From Agelaius tricolor (lineage: Eukaryota > Chordata > Aves > Passeriformes > Icteridae), in the NCBI GenBank assembly GCA_023055355.1, contig JALJCS010000001.1, forward strand, positions 46,939,381 through 47,003,380: a stretch of DNA of 64,000 nucleotides, given 5' to 3'. Positions 53,901 to 64,000 of this stretch are shown one piece after another. The notes under the pieces were generated by a model. That model saw nothing but the letters and a program-made list of their open reading frames with translations. It did not search any database and was not told the DNA's origin. How positions within the stretch are numbered: the first letter of the stretch is position 1; the number at the start of each line of letters is the position of its first letter. The translations under genes and the position numbers were made by a program.

Positions 53901-55527
53901 AAATGCCTGCTTCCTAAATAAAACATTGCAAGAAGAATGGTTTCCAGCAGTCCTGTCTTACCATTTTTCTTTTTAGAAGTTGAGCTGCTGTGAGTTTTCA
54001 ATCATTCTATCAGGCAAAAGACTTGGAATTTTAACTGTGTGATTTACCAGAGCAATATTTATTCATTATTATTGTGTTCATATTCTGAGTTGTACAATGA
54101 TGAATGCATTAAAAGTGGACTGAATTAGATAATATATGGCATCTTCATTGTAACCTAACAAAACCTCATTTACACTAGATATCGAAATAGGGGAGAGGTT
54201 TGTGTTAGTTATCGTACATGAGCAAAGGAAGGGAACTGATGATCTATTTACTGCATATGTCAAAGAAACTGCCCCACTTAAAACCCCTCAGTGTCTTATG
54301 GCTTCATAACAAAACCAAGTACATTTCAAGGGAAAGCTGAATTTAGAAATTATTTAGAAAAACATAACCAAACCCTCCTCTTTTGGTTAAATATTTTTAT
54401 GTAAAATTAGAGTATTGTGATACTCATTATTATCTCATGCCATTATATATTGACTCTGGAAGGATTCACATTTAGAAAACAAACAAACAGTGACAGCACA
54501 TTTTGCTCAATGCTTACAGTCAGTGATGGACTTTTTCATATGAATTTTTTCTTCTTGATGATATAATTAATTTACTACTAGGGATCCAGTCAGATGACTA
54601 GAGAAGCTAAGAAATAAGAGGATTGCAAGTTCCTAGTCTGAGCGTGCTTTCATTTTATGTTCGTACTGGGGGGAAATGATTAAAGCTTAATTATGAATGC
54701 CTTTCATGCTTTTTTCTGCTATTTTCCTAAAGTGTTTAGTGATTGCTTTGACATACATCTGTCAAAGGTTTTTTTCTGACTCTAGAGACCATAATTTCAA
54801 AGGAACTTTTACCATGTGTTGCCCCCAAAGAAATTTTGAAGTCATTAGATGTGCAAAATCCTTAGTCCAAGTATAAAAACATGCATGAAAAAAATGAATA
54901 GTGGCATGTGCAAAAAATGCTAATGAGAACTTTTACTACTTTTATCAGATAGCTGAAAGGTAGATGAAAATGGGAAGAGTTTTGCAGCCTCACAGATTAG
55001 AGTAGCTTGGCACAGTGAAATTTTGCTGGCTTGTATCACCATAGTTTCAGGAAAGACAGAACAATATTTTTGTTTGCCATCAGCTATAGCTGGAGGCAGC
55101 AGAGAGGCTGTGGCTCTGTTTTGTTAGAGCCAGGATAGCACTGGGAACCAGTGTTGATTTGAACGTGGAAGATTTGTGGCTTTGTATGATTGGAACTTAA
55201 TTTTTAAAGGCTCCAGGATTTTTGAGATTTTGAGTTCAGGACAGATCCTGCAGGGTGTGTTTTAATTCAGAGTTAGAGTTTGGGAGCATTTTAATACCAC
55301 TGTGCATTCAAATTCTCCTGGGATTTTGGTTCCTCTGTAATTGAATGTTTATAAGAAAACACAATGTGATCACTATAAAGAGTTCAGACTAATCACAATC
55401 TGGATATCACATACAGGTTTGACTTGAAATGTGTCACAGGCAGCTTGGCTTTTTAAAGACATCTTTCAAAGTGCTAAAGTGATTTTATGTACAAGTATGA
55501 GGATGATTATTTAACATCTTCACCTGT
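50976..55527. other. Non-coding stretch upstream of the CHRM3 exon
   Basis: AT-rich sequence most likely belonging to the intron that ends at 55562. The longest frames (125 codons at 52403-52780 and 116 codons on the minus strand at 52067-52417) have no recognisable domain. No promoter is evident immediately upstream of the coding exon, consistent with transcription starting further away. Confidence 0.55.
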
Positions 55528-55562
55528 TCACTTGATTTTTGTTTGGTTTTTCTCTGCTACAG
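55511..55562 (+). other. 3' splice acceptor of the CHRM3 coding exon
   Basis: A pyrimidine-rich tract (about 55528-55560) ends in TCTCTGCTACAG, with the AG at 55561-55562. Possible branch points are TTAAC at 55511-55515 and TTGAT at 55532-55536. This leaves a 19-base 5' UTR on the exon before the CHRM3 ATG. The family is known for 5'-UTR exons spliced onto a single coding exon, which supports the site. Position is inferred from sequence only, without transcript evidence. Confidence 0.8.
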
Positions 55563-55565
55563 ACT

Positions 55566-55595
55566 ATGTCAGAGAGCCACAATGATCATGCATAA
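55566..55595 (+). promoter_or_regulatory. Short upstream ORF overlapping the CHRM3 start
   Basis: An ATG at 55566, three bases into the predicted exon and with A at -3, opens a 9-codon frame (MSESHNDHA) that ends at TAA 55593-55595. It is in a different frame from CHRM3 and runs past the CHRM3 ATG at 55582. Scanning ribosomes would meet it first, so it could lower M3 translation. It exists in the mRNA only if the acceptor at 55562 is used. Function is inference. Confidence 0.4.
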
Positions 55596-57384
55596 TAACA
55601 GTTCATCCTCGCTCCTTTTACCGAATGTGAGCTCCTTCTGGAAGAGAGATTCGCATGGACCGGGACTCCTTGATGAAGCAGCATCACTCATTGGCAGCTA
55701 TGACTTCCCTCAGACCACAGAGAGTTTTCCTTTCTCCACTGTGGAATCAACAAACATGACCCTCAATGCCACAAGCAAAGACCCTCTGGGTGGACACACT
55801 ATCTGGCAAGTAGTTTTGATTGCTTTCCTCACTGGGATCCTTGCACTGGTGACCATCATAGGAAACATCTTAGTGATTGTTGCATTTAAGGTTAACAAAC
55901 AACTGAAAACAGTCAACAACTACTTCTTGTTGAGCCTTGCTTGTGCAGATTTGATCATCGGTGTTCTTTCCATGAATCTTTATACCACATACATCATCAT
56001 GGACCACTGGGCTTTGGGAAGCTTGGCCTGTGATCTTTGGCTCTCCATTGACTACGTCGCCAGTAATGCCTCTGTCATGAACCTCCTCGTGATAAGTTTT
56101 GACAGGTATTTTTCCATCACTAGGCCACTGACATACAGAGCCAAACGAACAACCAAAAGGGCTGGGGTAATGATTGGTTTAGCATGGATCGTCTCTTTTG
56201 TTCTTTGGGCCCCTGCCATCTTGTTTTGGCAGTATTTTGTTGGGGAGAGGACTGTGCCTCCTGATGAATGTTTCATCCAGTTTCTAAGTGAACCTATCAT
56301 CACTTTTGGCACTGCCATAGCTGCCTTTTATTTGCCGGTGACCATTATGAGTATTTTGTATTGGAGGATCTACAAGGAGACAGAGAAACGCACCAAAGAG
56401 TTAGCAGGGCTCCAGGCTTCGGGCAGCGAGGCGGAGGCAGCGCGCTTCGTGCACCAGACAGGCAGCTCCCGGAGCTGCAGCAGCTACGAGCTGCAGCGGC
56501 AGAACATGAAACGCTCCGCCCGAAAGAAATACAGACGCTGCCACTTCTGGCTCACAATGAAGAGCTGGGAACCGAGCACAGATCAGGGGGACCAAGAGCA
56601 TAGCAGCAGTGACAGCTGGAACAACAATGATGCTGCTGCCTCCCTTGAGAATTCAGCCTCCTCTGATGAAGAAGACATTGCTGCAGAGACCAGAGCCATC
56701 TATTCAATTGTGCTGAAACTTCCTGGTCACAGTGCTATCCTCAATTCCACAAAACTACCCTCCTCGGAAGATTTGCACGAGTCAGGGGATGAACTGCAGA
56801 AATCTGACACAGAATCGAAGGAAAAGAAACCTAAAAAATTGCACCCTCCCAAAGGTGTTCAGGATGGTGGAAATTTCCAAAAGAGCTTTACCAAGCTTCC
56901 AGTTGAACCAGAATCAGAAGAGACAACCACAGCTTCTGATGGCATCTCATCAGTCACCAAGACATCGACAGCCCTGCCCTTGTCCTTTAAGGAAGCAACC
57001 CTGGCAAAAAAGTTTGCCTTGAAGACCAGAAGTCAGATCACAAAACGAAAACGAATGTCACTTATCAAAGAAAAGAAAGCAGCACAGACACTCAGTGCCA
57101 TTTTGTTTGCCTTCATCATTACCTGGACCCCATATAATATAATGGTTCTGGTGAACACCTTTTGCAGCTGTATCCCCAAAACTTTCTGGCACCTGGGGTA
57201 TTGGCTTTGCTACATCAACAGCACAGTGAACCCCATGTGCTATGCACTGTGTAACAAAACATTCAGAAACACTTTTAAGATGCTGCTGCTGTGCCAGTGT
57301 GACAAACGAAAACGACGCAAACAGCAGTATCAGCAAAGGCAGTCCGTGATTTTTCATAAGCGGATCCCTAGGGAGGCTTCATAG
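55582..57384 (+). CDS. CHRM3: Muscarinic acetylcholine receptor M3
   Basis: A 600-residue Gq-coupled class A GPCR for acetylcholine in the plasma membrane; human M3 is 590. The N-terminus has NXS/T sequons at N5, N6, N15, N58 and N62. Membrane helices lie at about 75-102, 112-137, 147-178, 194-217, 237-262, 500-523 and 534-554. Landmarks seen: N95 (1.50), D123 (2.50), C150-C230 disulfide pair, ligand Asp D157 with Y158, DRY 174-176, W202, T241/T244, P252, W515-P517-Y518-N519, Y540, Y544, NPMCY 550-554. The third intracellular loop (about 264-498) is long, with M3-specific blocks [11 protein letters not shown] and [24 protein letters not shown]. The tail [14 protein letters not shown] also marks M3. 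The ATG at 55582 is chosen because MIMHNNS aligns with human MTLHNNS and follows the splice acceptor; the in-frame TTG at 55543 is intronic. Oddities: the loop 3 CxxC is CSC (528-530) and a GC-rich patch codes for residues 277-313. The reading frame is intact. Confidence 0.98.
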   Translation: MIMHNNSSSSLLLPNVSSFWKRDSHGPGLLDEAASLIGSYDFPQTTESFPFSTVESTNMTLNATSKDPLGGHTIWQVVLIAFLTGILALVTIIGNILVIVAFKVNKQLKTVNNYFLLSLACADLIIGVLSMNLYTTYIIMDHWALGSLACDLWLSIDYVASNASVMNLLVISFDRYFSITRPLTYRAKRTTKRAGVMIGLAWIVSFVLWAPAILFWQYFVGERTVPPDECFIQFLSEPIITFGTAIAAFYLPVTIMSILYWRIYKETEKRTKELAGLQASGSEAEAARFVHQTGSSRSCSSYELQRQNMKRSARKKYRRCHFWLTMKSWEPSTDQGDQEHSSSDSWNNNDAAASLENSASSDEEDIAAETRAIYSIVLKLPGHSAILNSTKLPSSEDLHESGDELQKSDTESKEKKPKKLHPPKGVQDGGNFQKSFTKLPVEPESEETTTASDGISSVTKTSTALPLSFKEATLAKKFALKTRSQITKRKRMSLIKEKKAAQTLSAILFAFIITWTPYNIMVLVNTFCSCIPKTFWHLGYWLCYINSTVNPMCYALCNKTFRNTFKMLLLCQCDKRKRRKQQYQQRQSVIFHKRIPREAS

Positions 57385-57421
57385 AATAGTATTTTTTAAA
57401 CAAATAGAAAAATAACGAAGC

Positions 57422-57535
57422 AGGGATGTGATGGGATAGGATGGGATGGGGTGAGATAGAACAGAACAGGATGGGACAGGGCAGGATTGGCAAGGTAGTA
57501 AGGGATGAGACAGGATGGGTTGGGGAGGGAAGGTG
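57422..57535 (+). repeat. Degenerate GGATG-type repeat after CHRM3 stop
   Basis: About 115 bases built from variants of GATGGGATAG, GGATGGGAC and GGGATGAGACA, essentially a diverged five- or ten-base G-rich minisatellite. It starts 37 bases after the CHRM3 stop codon, so it should lie in the 3' UTR. G-runs are mostly GGG spaced by short AT-containing gaps. Confidence 0.85.
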
Positions 57536-57598
57536 GGTCCAGGGTGCTGATTCTATGATTTAGGCATGAAAGCAGCTGCCAGGCTTATTTATCCTTTC

Positions 57599-57604
57599 AA
57601 TAAA
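57599..57604 (+). other. Candidate poly(A) signal AATAAA
   Basis: The first canonical hexamer after the CHRM3 stop, about 215 bases downstream. A second follows at 57684. If used, these would give a short 3' UTR isoform. No transcript evidence is available. Confidence 0.35.
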
Positions 57605-57683
57605 TCCAGTTTAATATAAAAGTCAATCCACATTCAGCAAAAACTAAGAAACTTCAACATTTTTACTAAGGAGTGTAAGATTT

Positions 57684-57689
57684 AATAAA
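57684..57689 (+). other. Candidate poly(A) signal AATAAA
   Basis: The second canonical hexamer after CHRM3, 300 bases past the stop, followed by T-rich sequence (GTTTTCCTATG) that could act as a downstream element. Confidence 0.35.
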
Positions 57690-59182
57690 GTTTTCCTATG
57701 AATTTGTGAGAAGCTGTATAGCAATTATAAACCCATTACTGATGTGCCCAGCTCTTTGATTATAATCAGCTCTGGGATCTCAGGTAAGCACATCTAGCCA
57801 ACCCAACTTTTCTTTTTCCAAGGAATCCAACAACTTTCAATTCAAGTTACATACAGATGTAGCAAGCTAGTGAAACAGGATTATGAAATTGAGACACTGT
57901 ATAGGTTGAAAAATTGCCTCTTGTTGTCCTGGTGCAGCTTCCTGTCTACTTCTCTTCTGATATATTATTAATTGTACCCCATATTCCTGATTTCTGAGTA
58001 TCTCTGTGTGCAGCTGATGTTATATGTGTGTGTGGGAGTGTGTATGTATGCATAGCACACATTCACACCTCTGAAATGCACACATACCAGGAAAGAGGTG
58101 ACCTATTTGTTCTAGCTTTTACAGGGCCCCCCATTGTGATTACATGTGATTGAAACTTTTTAAAAGTTCGAAAATCATGTTATAAGTATATAGCTCATTA
58201 TTTGCCACCTGAAATTCAAGTTTATCTCTGGCACCAAAACAGTGTCCACGTTTCAAACTGAGAAAACCAAAACATAGCCTGTGATTTTACAGAGTTTTAT
58301 AATTGGGTATTTTCCCAGTAAAATCTTAATCTTGAGCTCAGAGTCTCTCCTCAAAGTGATCGTTAAACAATACAAAGAGGAAAGGAATTGAAGGCTACAT
58401 TCAGGGAAGAGCAGGAAGCTGTCTTGGCAGGGCATAGGATAATGAGAACCCAGATCTGGGCTGCACAGTACCAGTGCTCAAAGGGAGCTGCTCAGGAGCC
58501 AGGTAGGTGCAACCATCAGCAGCAGGCCCATGTCCTGCTGGGGAGGCCGTGCTGCTGTCAAAGCACACATGGCTCCTGCAACACCTTGTCCTGAGCTGCA
58601 CCGTGGGGATGCACCACCCTTCTCAGAGCCAGCTCAGATCCTGTGTGCAGTATCTCTACAGCTTCCGATGAAAGTTCAAGTTGTAACTTTCTGATAAAAG
58701 TTGGTGGAGCCCTGCTGCTTGCACTGTCTGCCCAGGTGATCTTCAGATGCCAATGATTTGTTTCAAAGAAATGCTTTATTTTTGCATGTGAAGGATGCTC
58801 ACTAAAAAGTGTTTGTTTTTCACAACCTGTTTTAAAAATCATCAGAAGAAGTGCACCTAAATCCGTTTGATACCAGGTTATTCAGTGGTGTGAAAAATGT
58901 GATATTGCCAATTTGTAACCTGGCAATTTTTGATAAAGACAATTTTAAAAGGGCTTTAATATTTATAATTTAGACATGACCAGTATTTCCTGGTATTTGT
59001 GAGGTGGTCTGCACCAAACATGATTTATAAATGTCAGAGGTCCCCTGGGGAAAGGATTGTACTTTTAACTGTTGCTCTAAATCTGATATCTGATTTAGTT
59101 ACATGTTGAAAGATTATTTTGTATTCTCCTTTGAGCTGACCAAAACTTTTTTTTTTGTTGCTTAGACTCTTATTTTGCTGAA

Positions 59183-59188
59183 AATAAA
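59183..59188 (+). other. Candidate poly(A) signal AATAAA
   Basis: A canonical hexamer 1.8 kb past the CHRM3 stop. It is a candidate for a medium-length 3' UTR. Confidence 0.3.
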
Positions 59189-60300
59189 ACAAGTATCTTA
59201 TTTTACAAAGGGGCATCAGTGTTGTGAATACAGAACTGATGTTAAAGCTGCTTTTGTATTCAGTGTGAGATGGTGTTTACAGATGATTTTGACAACAGTG
59301 GAAATATATTAAATGGTGTCTGTGTATCTAAACTATTTAATTTTGTGTTATGTTCATATAAAGAAATATTTATACATATTTCACCAAATGTTTTATTTAA
59401 TGTTGATAAATATTGCTCTTCAGTCTTCAGCTGTAGTGTCCTTTTAAAGTGATTCATAAAGGTCTGCTTGAGAAATGAATAGACTATACCTTGCTTTCTT
59501 GTCATTAAAAAATTCTCTTTTGTATGAGTTGCTTAAAATGTCTACCCTAAAGTAATCTCATAAATTATATTGAACTCTACCACAAGTACAATTTTAGTAC
59601 AAAAAAGAAAAAAGTTAAAACTTCATCTATGTCACAATTGCATTTTGAACTAAAGATACCGGAATTGTTTTGCTGGTTTGCTACCCACATACGAAGGCAC
59701 CCATGTTGCAAAGAAAATTAATTACCTTTATTTATAGAAAGAAGCATATAATTGAAATTTATTCATTACTCAAGTTGACCTAAAAATGTTTTAACATTTA
59801 AATATATATCTATATCTATATATATTGCCATATTATTATATTCTGATATCTAGAGTAGTGCTGTGCCCCTAATACACAAAATGTGAGAGCATGCAAGGAA
59901 GCCAGAGTTCATCGGGGGATTTATGGTATATTAGTATTGATTTTAAAATGGGAAACTATTATTTTTATTGAAGTTAAGCTTCCTTGAAAGCGTCTGTCAC
60001 CACTGTTTACATAATAGGAAGAGTTAAATCCTTGGATTGTTCTAACAGAGAAATAAACAACCTGTCTTTTGATGTGTGAACAGGCTTTAAAATGTTATTT
60101 ACAGGTATCCTAAAATGTATATGTATACACATATTTGTAGCATAGATCAATTTAGTTATTATTTATTTAATAGAATATGCACTATAAAATATTAAGAATT
60201 TGGCTGTGTTACAAGTACAGTGAGCATTAATTTAATTTGTATTTTATATGTTGCTGTATTTGCTTTAAACCCATGCACACAGAAAAATTTTAGCTGTATG

Positions 60301-63300
60301 CACTAGTGGATATATTATTTATGAATACAGGCGCACATAATAGGTTGCAGAAGAAGAACAGTGCAAGACCAATGACACAGAATGACTTTTAGGAAGTACA
60401 CTGGTGTAATATTTCATCTGTTTTGAGGAAAATTAAGTCAGAAACACAGTAGAAAGCGTCATTCTGTGGCAGACAAACAGCTCAGTCCCATTAACTCTCC
60501 TCACAGCTCTGAAAGCTGGCTTTTCAGAGACCAGTCTCCGTTAATTGCAACAATACAGGATTAGACTCCACATGAAAAGGACCAAAAAGTCAGAAGAGAT
60601 AGCCAGACAGGAGCCAATGGGTAGTCTGGAGAAAGCTTTGTAGAACAGACCCAATCACTGTCCATCTCTGAACAGGCAGCAAAATACATTATATGTTTGG
60701 CTTTTTCAGTGTAAAATTGTGATAGAAGTTTATTACTTCTGTACTGTATAGGCAGTGAGAGATGTCTGATCTGAAGATCTGAGGGCAGGGGCCATGGTGC
60801 ATGAAGCATTTTTCCTACTCCTGCATAACACACTTTCAGCAAAAGTAAACTGCAGATCAGCCTGGCACTGTTTAAAGCTAAACAAATATAGGAAAGTCTT
60901 GAGTAGTTCCCAGGATCTAAACTGGTGGATCTGTGTAACCTAAACAATAAATAGCCTACAGGATTCTGGCAGTAGGAATATGCACACAGATATTCTGAGA
61001 GAGTTGGTGACTTTCTCAATTACGTGCAGCTTCATTTTCTTACTTTGCTGTCTTGATTATTGTATTTCTTTACTTATTCTGCAAGAATATTCTGAAAAGT
61101 CTTGGTTCATTATCAACCTTATATATCTAAAAAACGAGTAGAGATCCCAAAGTACACTTGGTTTGCCTCTACAGAATGCAAACATCGAAGCAAAAGGAAA
61201 TTTTAAACTTTTTTTCCCTAATCAGCAGCATCAATAATTTTAGAAAGAGTTATCATCATGTGACCCTATATACAGTAGGGATGGTCAAGCAGTGTCATAC
61301 TATTTATAAACTGCTTTTCACTCACCCCTTACCCATCTGATCATGCATCATGATTCAAATTTGTATTTGAGATTGTAAACCCTCATTTTCCTCCAGGTGG
61401 GTCCTAGAGTCTTGTGCTAAAATATGCTCTACAAGCTTGTCTTGTTATCAGGTGTTTTTTCTTTTCCTTTTGCAGTCCCTCTATGCAAAATTATCTGATC
61501 TTACATTATCAAAAGACACTTTACTAATTTCAGGAGTTGTCAAATGTTGAGGTCTGATACTTTATTTTCTAAAGATGTATAAAACATATCAAAAACAACT
61601 GGAGAAGGCTTCACATTTGCCAGCTCCTTATTGGCAGAAATTTTTGGTCTGTGCCATAAATGGTCTGTTCACCAAGTCTGACCAGGGGATGACCTGTCCC
61701 TAGTGATGTTCTCCCTAACCACCACTAGCTTGAACATCACACACTTCATGAATCATCATGTATTTTAATGCATTTGGGAATTTAAAAACCATATATATTC
61801 ATTGTGGTAGTTCCACCCTCTGCGATTTTCTATTTTATATATTCTTTATATCTTTTATGTATTTGCCCACTCAAATACCACTGCACTGGCTTCTGGGAGC
61901 AGGTCAAAGTGATACATATTCATAGGTTGCTTCTTGTTAGCCCCAAGGGTATGCAGAGATGTCTGGTGGAGCTGAAGTGTTCAAATGATGGCTGTCTTTT
62001 CTGACTCATGCACTGCACTCCCATGATACCCAAACACTTCTGTTTGGAAGCTTAGCTAAAGCATGCATGACATTCACATTTTCATGGAATTAAAAATTTC
62101 ATTTAATTAGGATATTCTTCCTTGTAGCCTTCAAGCAGGCATAGATCATTTATAGCATCTGCACTTTTCTATTTCTACATTTTTGAGCTGCCAGAAAGAT
62201 ATTGGGCAAAATGCTAATTTGTAATGTCTGATACTTGGGAATTTTTGTACTTCAGCTTTTAAAGTAAGGCAGAGATAATGCAGTTGTGCTATTTGTTGAA
62301 AACAAATTGAGTGTGAATGAGAATTCTACACTATGTTTATTTCATTTCATACACCATGGCGCTGCAACTTGGCTGAGATTGAGCATTACAGTATTTGAGG
62401 TCACTGACAGTGCTTCACAATCTTAACTGGCAGACTCATGACCTATGCTGTACTGGCATTTGGGACTTTGACTTCTCTTCACCACTCACACTGCACATTC
62501 AAAGTATAATACAGATTGTACTTTTTTTCCCTCAAGAAATATCATTGTAGTCATTTCCAAATGCATTCCTAGATGTGCTTGAGGATGTTTTGCTTAATTT
62601 TAGATATCAAGAGAGCTCAAGAGAGCCAATCCCTGTCAGGGTCTTGTATAATGGAGGGAGCTCAGGTAACATGGGAAAACATTAAGATAAGTGCTACTTA
62701 TTTCATGGCCTATTCCAACATGCATTGTGTGCTGTGTGTATTGTACCTATACATCTCCATGCACTGTGTATGTCTCAGAAGGGTGTGTGTGACTCTACCG
62801 TGCATGCACATACACAGAGGTGTACCACATCTAGAGCAATGTTTACAGATGTATGTGCAAACTTATGCTAAATTGTCAGCCACAGTAAACATTGCCTTTG
62901 ATGGCTCATCAGTTGTAACTGGACAGTGGAACTGTGCTTAAGTCTCCTCTGCTTATCTGCAAGAAAAGTTTCCACATCTTTCTTTCCTTAGTGCATATTT
63001 TTTACAATTGCATTGTCCTTATTTCTGGATATGGTGTTTTCAGTGTATTGAGCTGGCTTTTTAGACATTACCCAAAATTTAGAAATGCATGAACATATTT
63101 CACGTACTGAGCTATTGCATCAAGGCTGCACTAGGTTTAACTCCATTACATTACTCAAACTCACACTGCCTTTTTCAAATAAGAAAAAAAGGCCTCTCAG
63201 ACTAGATTCTATCTAGGTTCATGTAAGAGAAACTTCTATGTCCATGTGAACATCACTGCCAGTTTCTCAAAGTTGAAAGAGAAATCCAGTCACTATGAAA

Positions 63301-64000
63301 ACAGTTGGAGGCAAATGTCACAAACACAGCAAGTCATCACTGCAAATTTTTTGAGGTAATAACAGCACTCCATCCATTAGAAATTAGAGGGAAAATAAAT
63401 TACCATCTCCCTCATCCCATCCTATTGCTCTACCCTTTCTTTTGCATAGTATAATGCTTTTGATTTGCCAGTCTCATGGGTGACATTTTTCAGGCTTTAA
63501 AAACCTCATTTGCCTGGTAAGACTAGGAAATACCCACTATATCTAGGTCATTCACCTCCTTCTGAGTTTTCAAACAATAAATCCTTGACTGTGTGATTCT
63601 GGCTTAAGAGAGGGTCTTATGAAAAATGACCATAAAACCATTCAATTTAATGGTGATGAGGAGAGGTAACTTTTTTTTCCAAGCTAGTGAAGCTATAAAA
63701 TTTATGTAACTTGGCAGAAAGTGTGGAAAAACCCCCAAGACATTTAAAGACTTTATAGATGTGCACATCCTCCTTGCATAAGGGTGAATAAACACATGTA
63801 AACAGTGTCCAAAAAAGTTCAGTGTATGAATGACTCTGTGAGCCGGGAGCACACGTCACCATCAGCTAGGCTGTTGGCAGAGCACCCTGGCACCCCACTC
63901 AGGCCTCCATGAAGAGGTCCTTCTTATAGCACTCTAGGACTAAATAATAAGGCCTTAATATGTAAGCAGGGCTTGTTTGTCTGGGTGCATATGCATTTTC
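60301..64000. other. Downstream non-coding stretch, no gene seen
   Basis: AT-rich DNA beyond or within the far 3' UTR of CHRM3. One more AATAAA lies at 60946-60951. The longest open frame is a 152-codon minus-strand frame at 60561-61019 that begins at TTG and has no recognisable family. TG/CA-rich sequence occurs near 62720-62815. No interspersed repeat was recognised. Confidence 0.5.

Larger units (their letters stand above)
57385..60300 (+). other. Probable CHRM3 3' UTR (end uncertain)
   Basis: After the TAG stop the sequence is non-coding and becomes strongly AT-rich, with ATTTA-type AU-rich words clustered at about 59330-59410. Candidate AATAAA poly(A) signals lie at 57599-57604, 57684-57689, 59183-59188 and 60052-60057, with ATTAAA at 59504-59509. 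Mammalian CHRM3 messages carry long 3' UTRs, so a distal end is plausible, but I cannot choose among the signals from sequence alone. The right boundary given is arbitrary. A moderately GC-rich island at 58400-58650 has only shadow frames. Confidence 0.5.

Noticed and set aside
55543..55581. In-frame N-terminal extension of CHRM3 by 13 codons
   Set aside because: It begins at TTG, lies across the polypyrimidine tract and acceptor AG, and has no counterpart in the remembered M3 N-terminus. The ATG at 55582 aligns with the family start.
55710..57357. Antisense and alternative-frame ORFs over CHRM3
   Set aside because: They are shadows of a well-supported receptor gene and match no protein.
60561..61019. 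152-codon minus-strand open frame, the longest outside CHRM3
   Set aside because: It starts at TTG and has no recognisable domain, repeat, signal peptide or splice context. It is compatible with chance in 64 kb.

Overview
The window looks like a vertebrate, most probably avian, nuclear chromosome. It is AT-rich, protein-coding sequence is very sparse, and the only interspersed repeats I can recognise are 5'-truncated CR1 LINE copies, the typical bird repeat, with tails built on ATTCTATG/GATTCTGTG words. There are no operons, Shine-Dalgarno sites, CRISPR arrays or prokaryotic mobile elements. Nearly all open reading frames are short chance frames; one is a real gene.

The real gene is CHRM3, the M3 muscarinic acetylcholine receptor, on the + strand at 55582-57384. 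It is a 600-residue class A GPCR with its whole coding region in one exon, as usual for muscarinic receptors. A splice acceptor lies directly upstream (AG at 55561-55562), so the 5' UTR must continue in one or more exons further upstream. Most of 1-55560 is therefore likely to be the last 5'-UTR intron and/or upstream flank. Sequence after 57384 is likely 3' UTR, with several AATAAA signals, grading into intergenic DNA.

Layout: 1-6930 is non-coding with one minus-strand CR1 (3234-3670). 6931-7700 holds a short plus-strand CR1 tail and a longer minus-strand CR1, tail to tail. 7700-55560 is non-coding, with a plus-strand CR1 at 19150-19383, a doubtful CR1 scrap near 39.1 kb, and microsatellites ((AC)n at 15.15 kb, (GATA)n at 33.9 kb, (CTTT)n at 41.2 kb, a TA/CA-rich inverted repeat at 50.8 kb). 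55563-57384 is the CHRM3 terminal exon through its stop codon. 57385-64000 is the probable 3' UTR, starting with a degenerate GGATG-type repeat, followed by AT-rich downstream sequence.

I saw no new biological system. The points most worth checking are in CHRM3: a one-residue contraction of the extracellular loop 3 CxxC motif to CxC, a 9-codon upstream ORF overlapping the start codon, a sharp GC/CpG-rich patch inside the third intracellular loop, and a minisatellite-like repeat 37 bases after the stop. All similarity statements rest on remembered family features; no database search was run.
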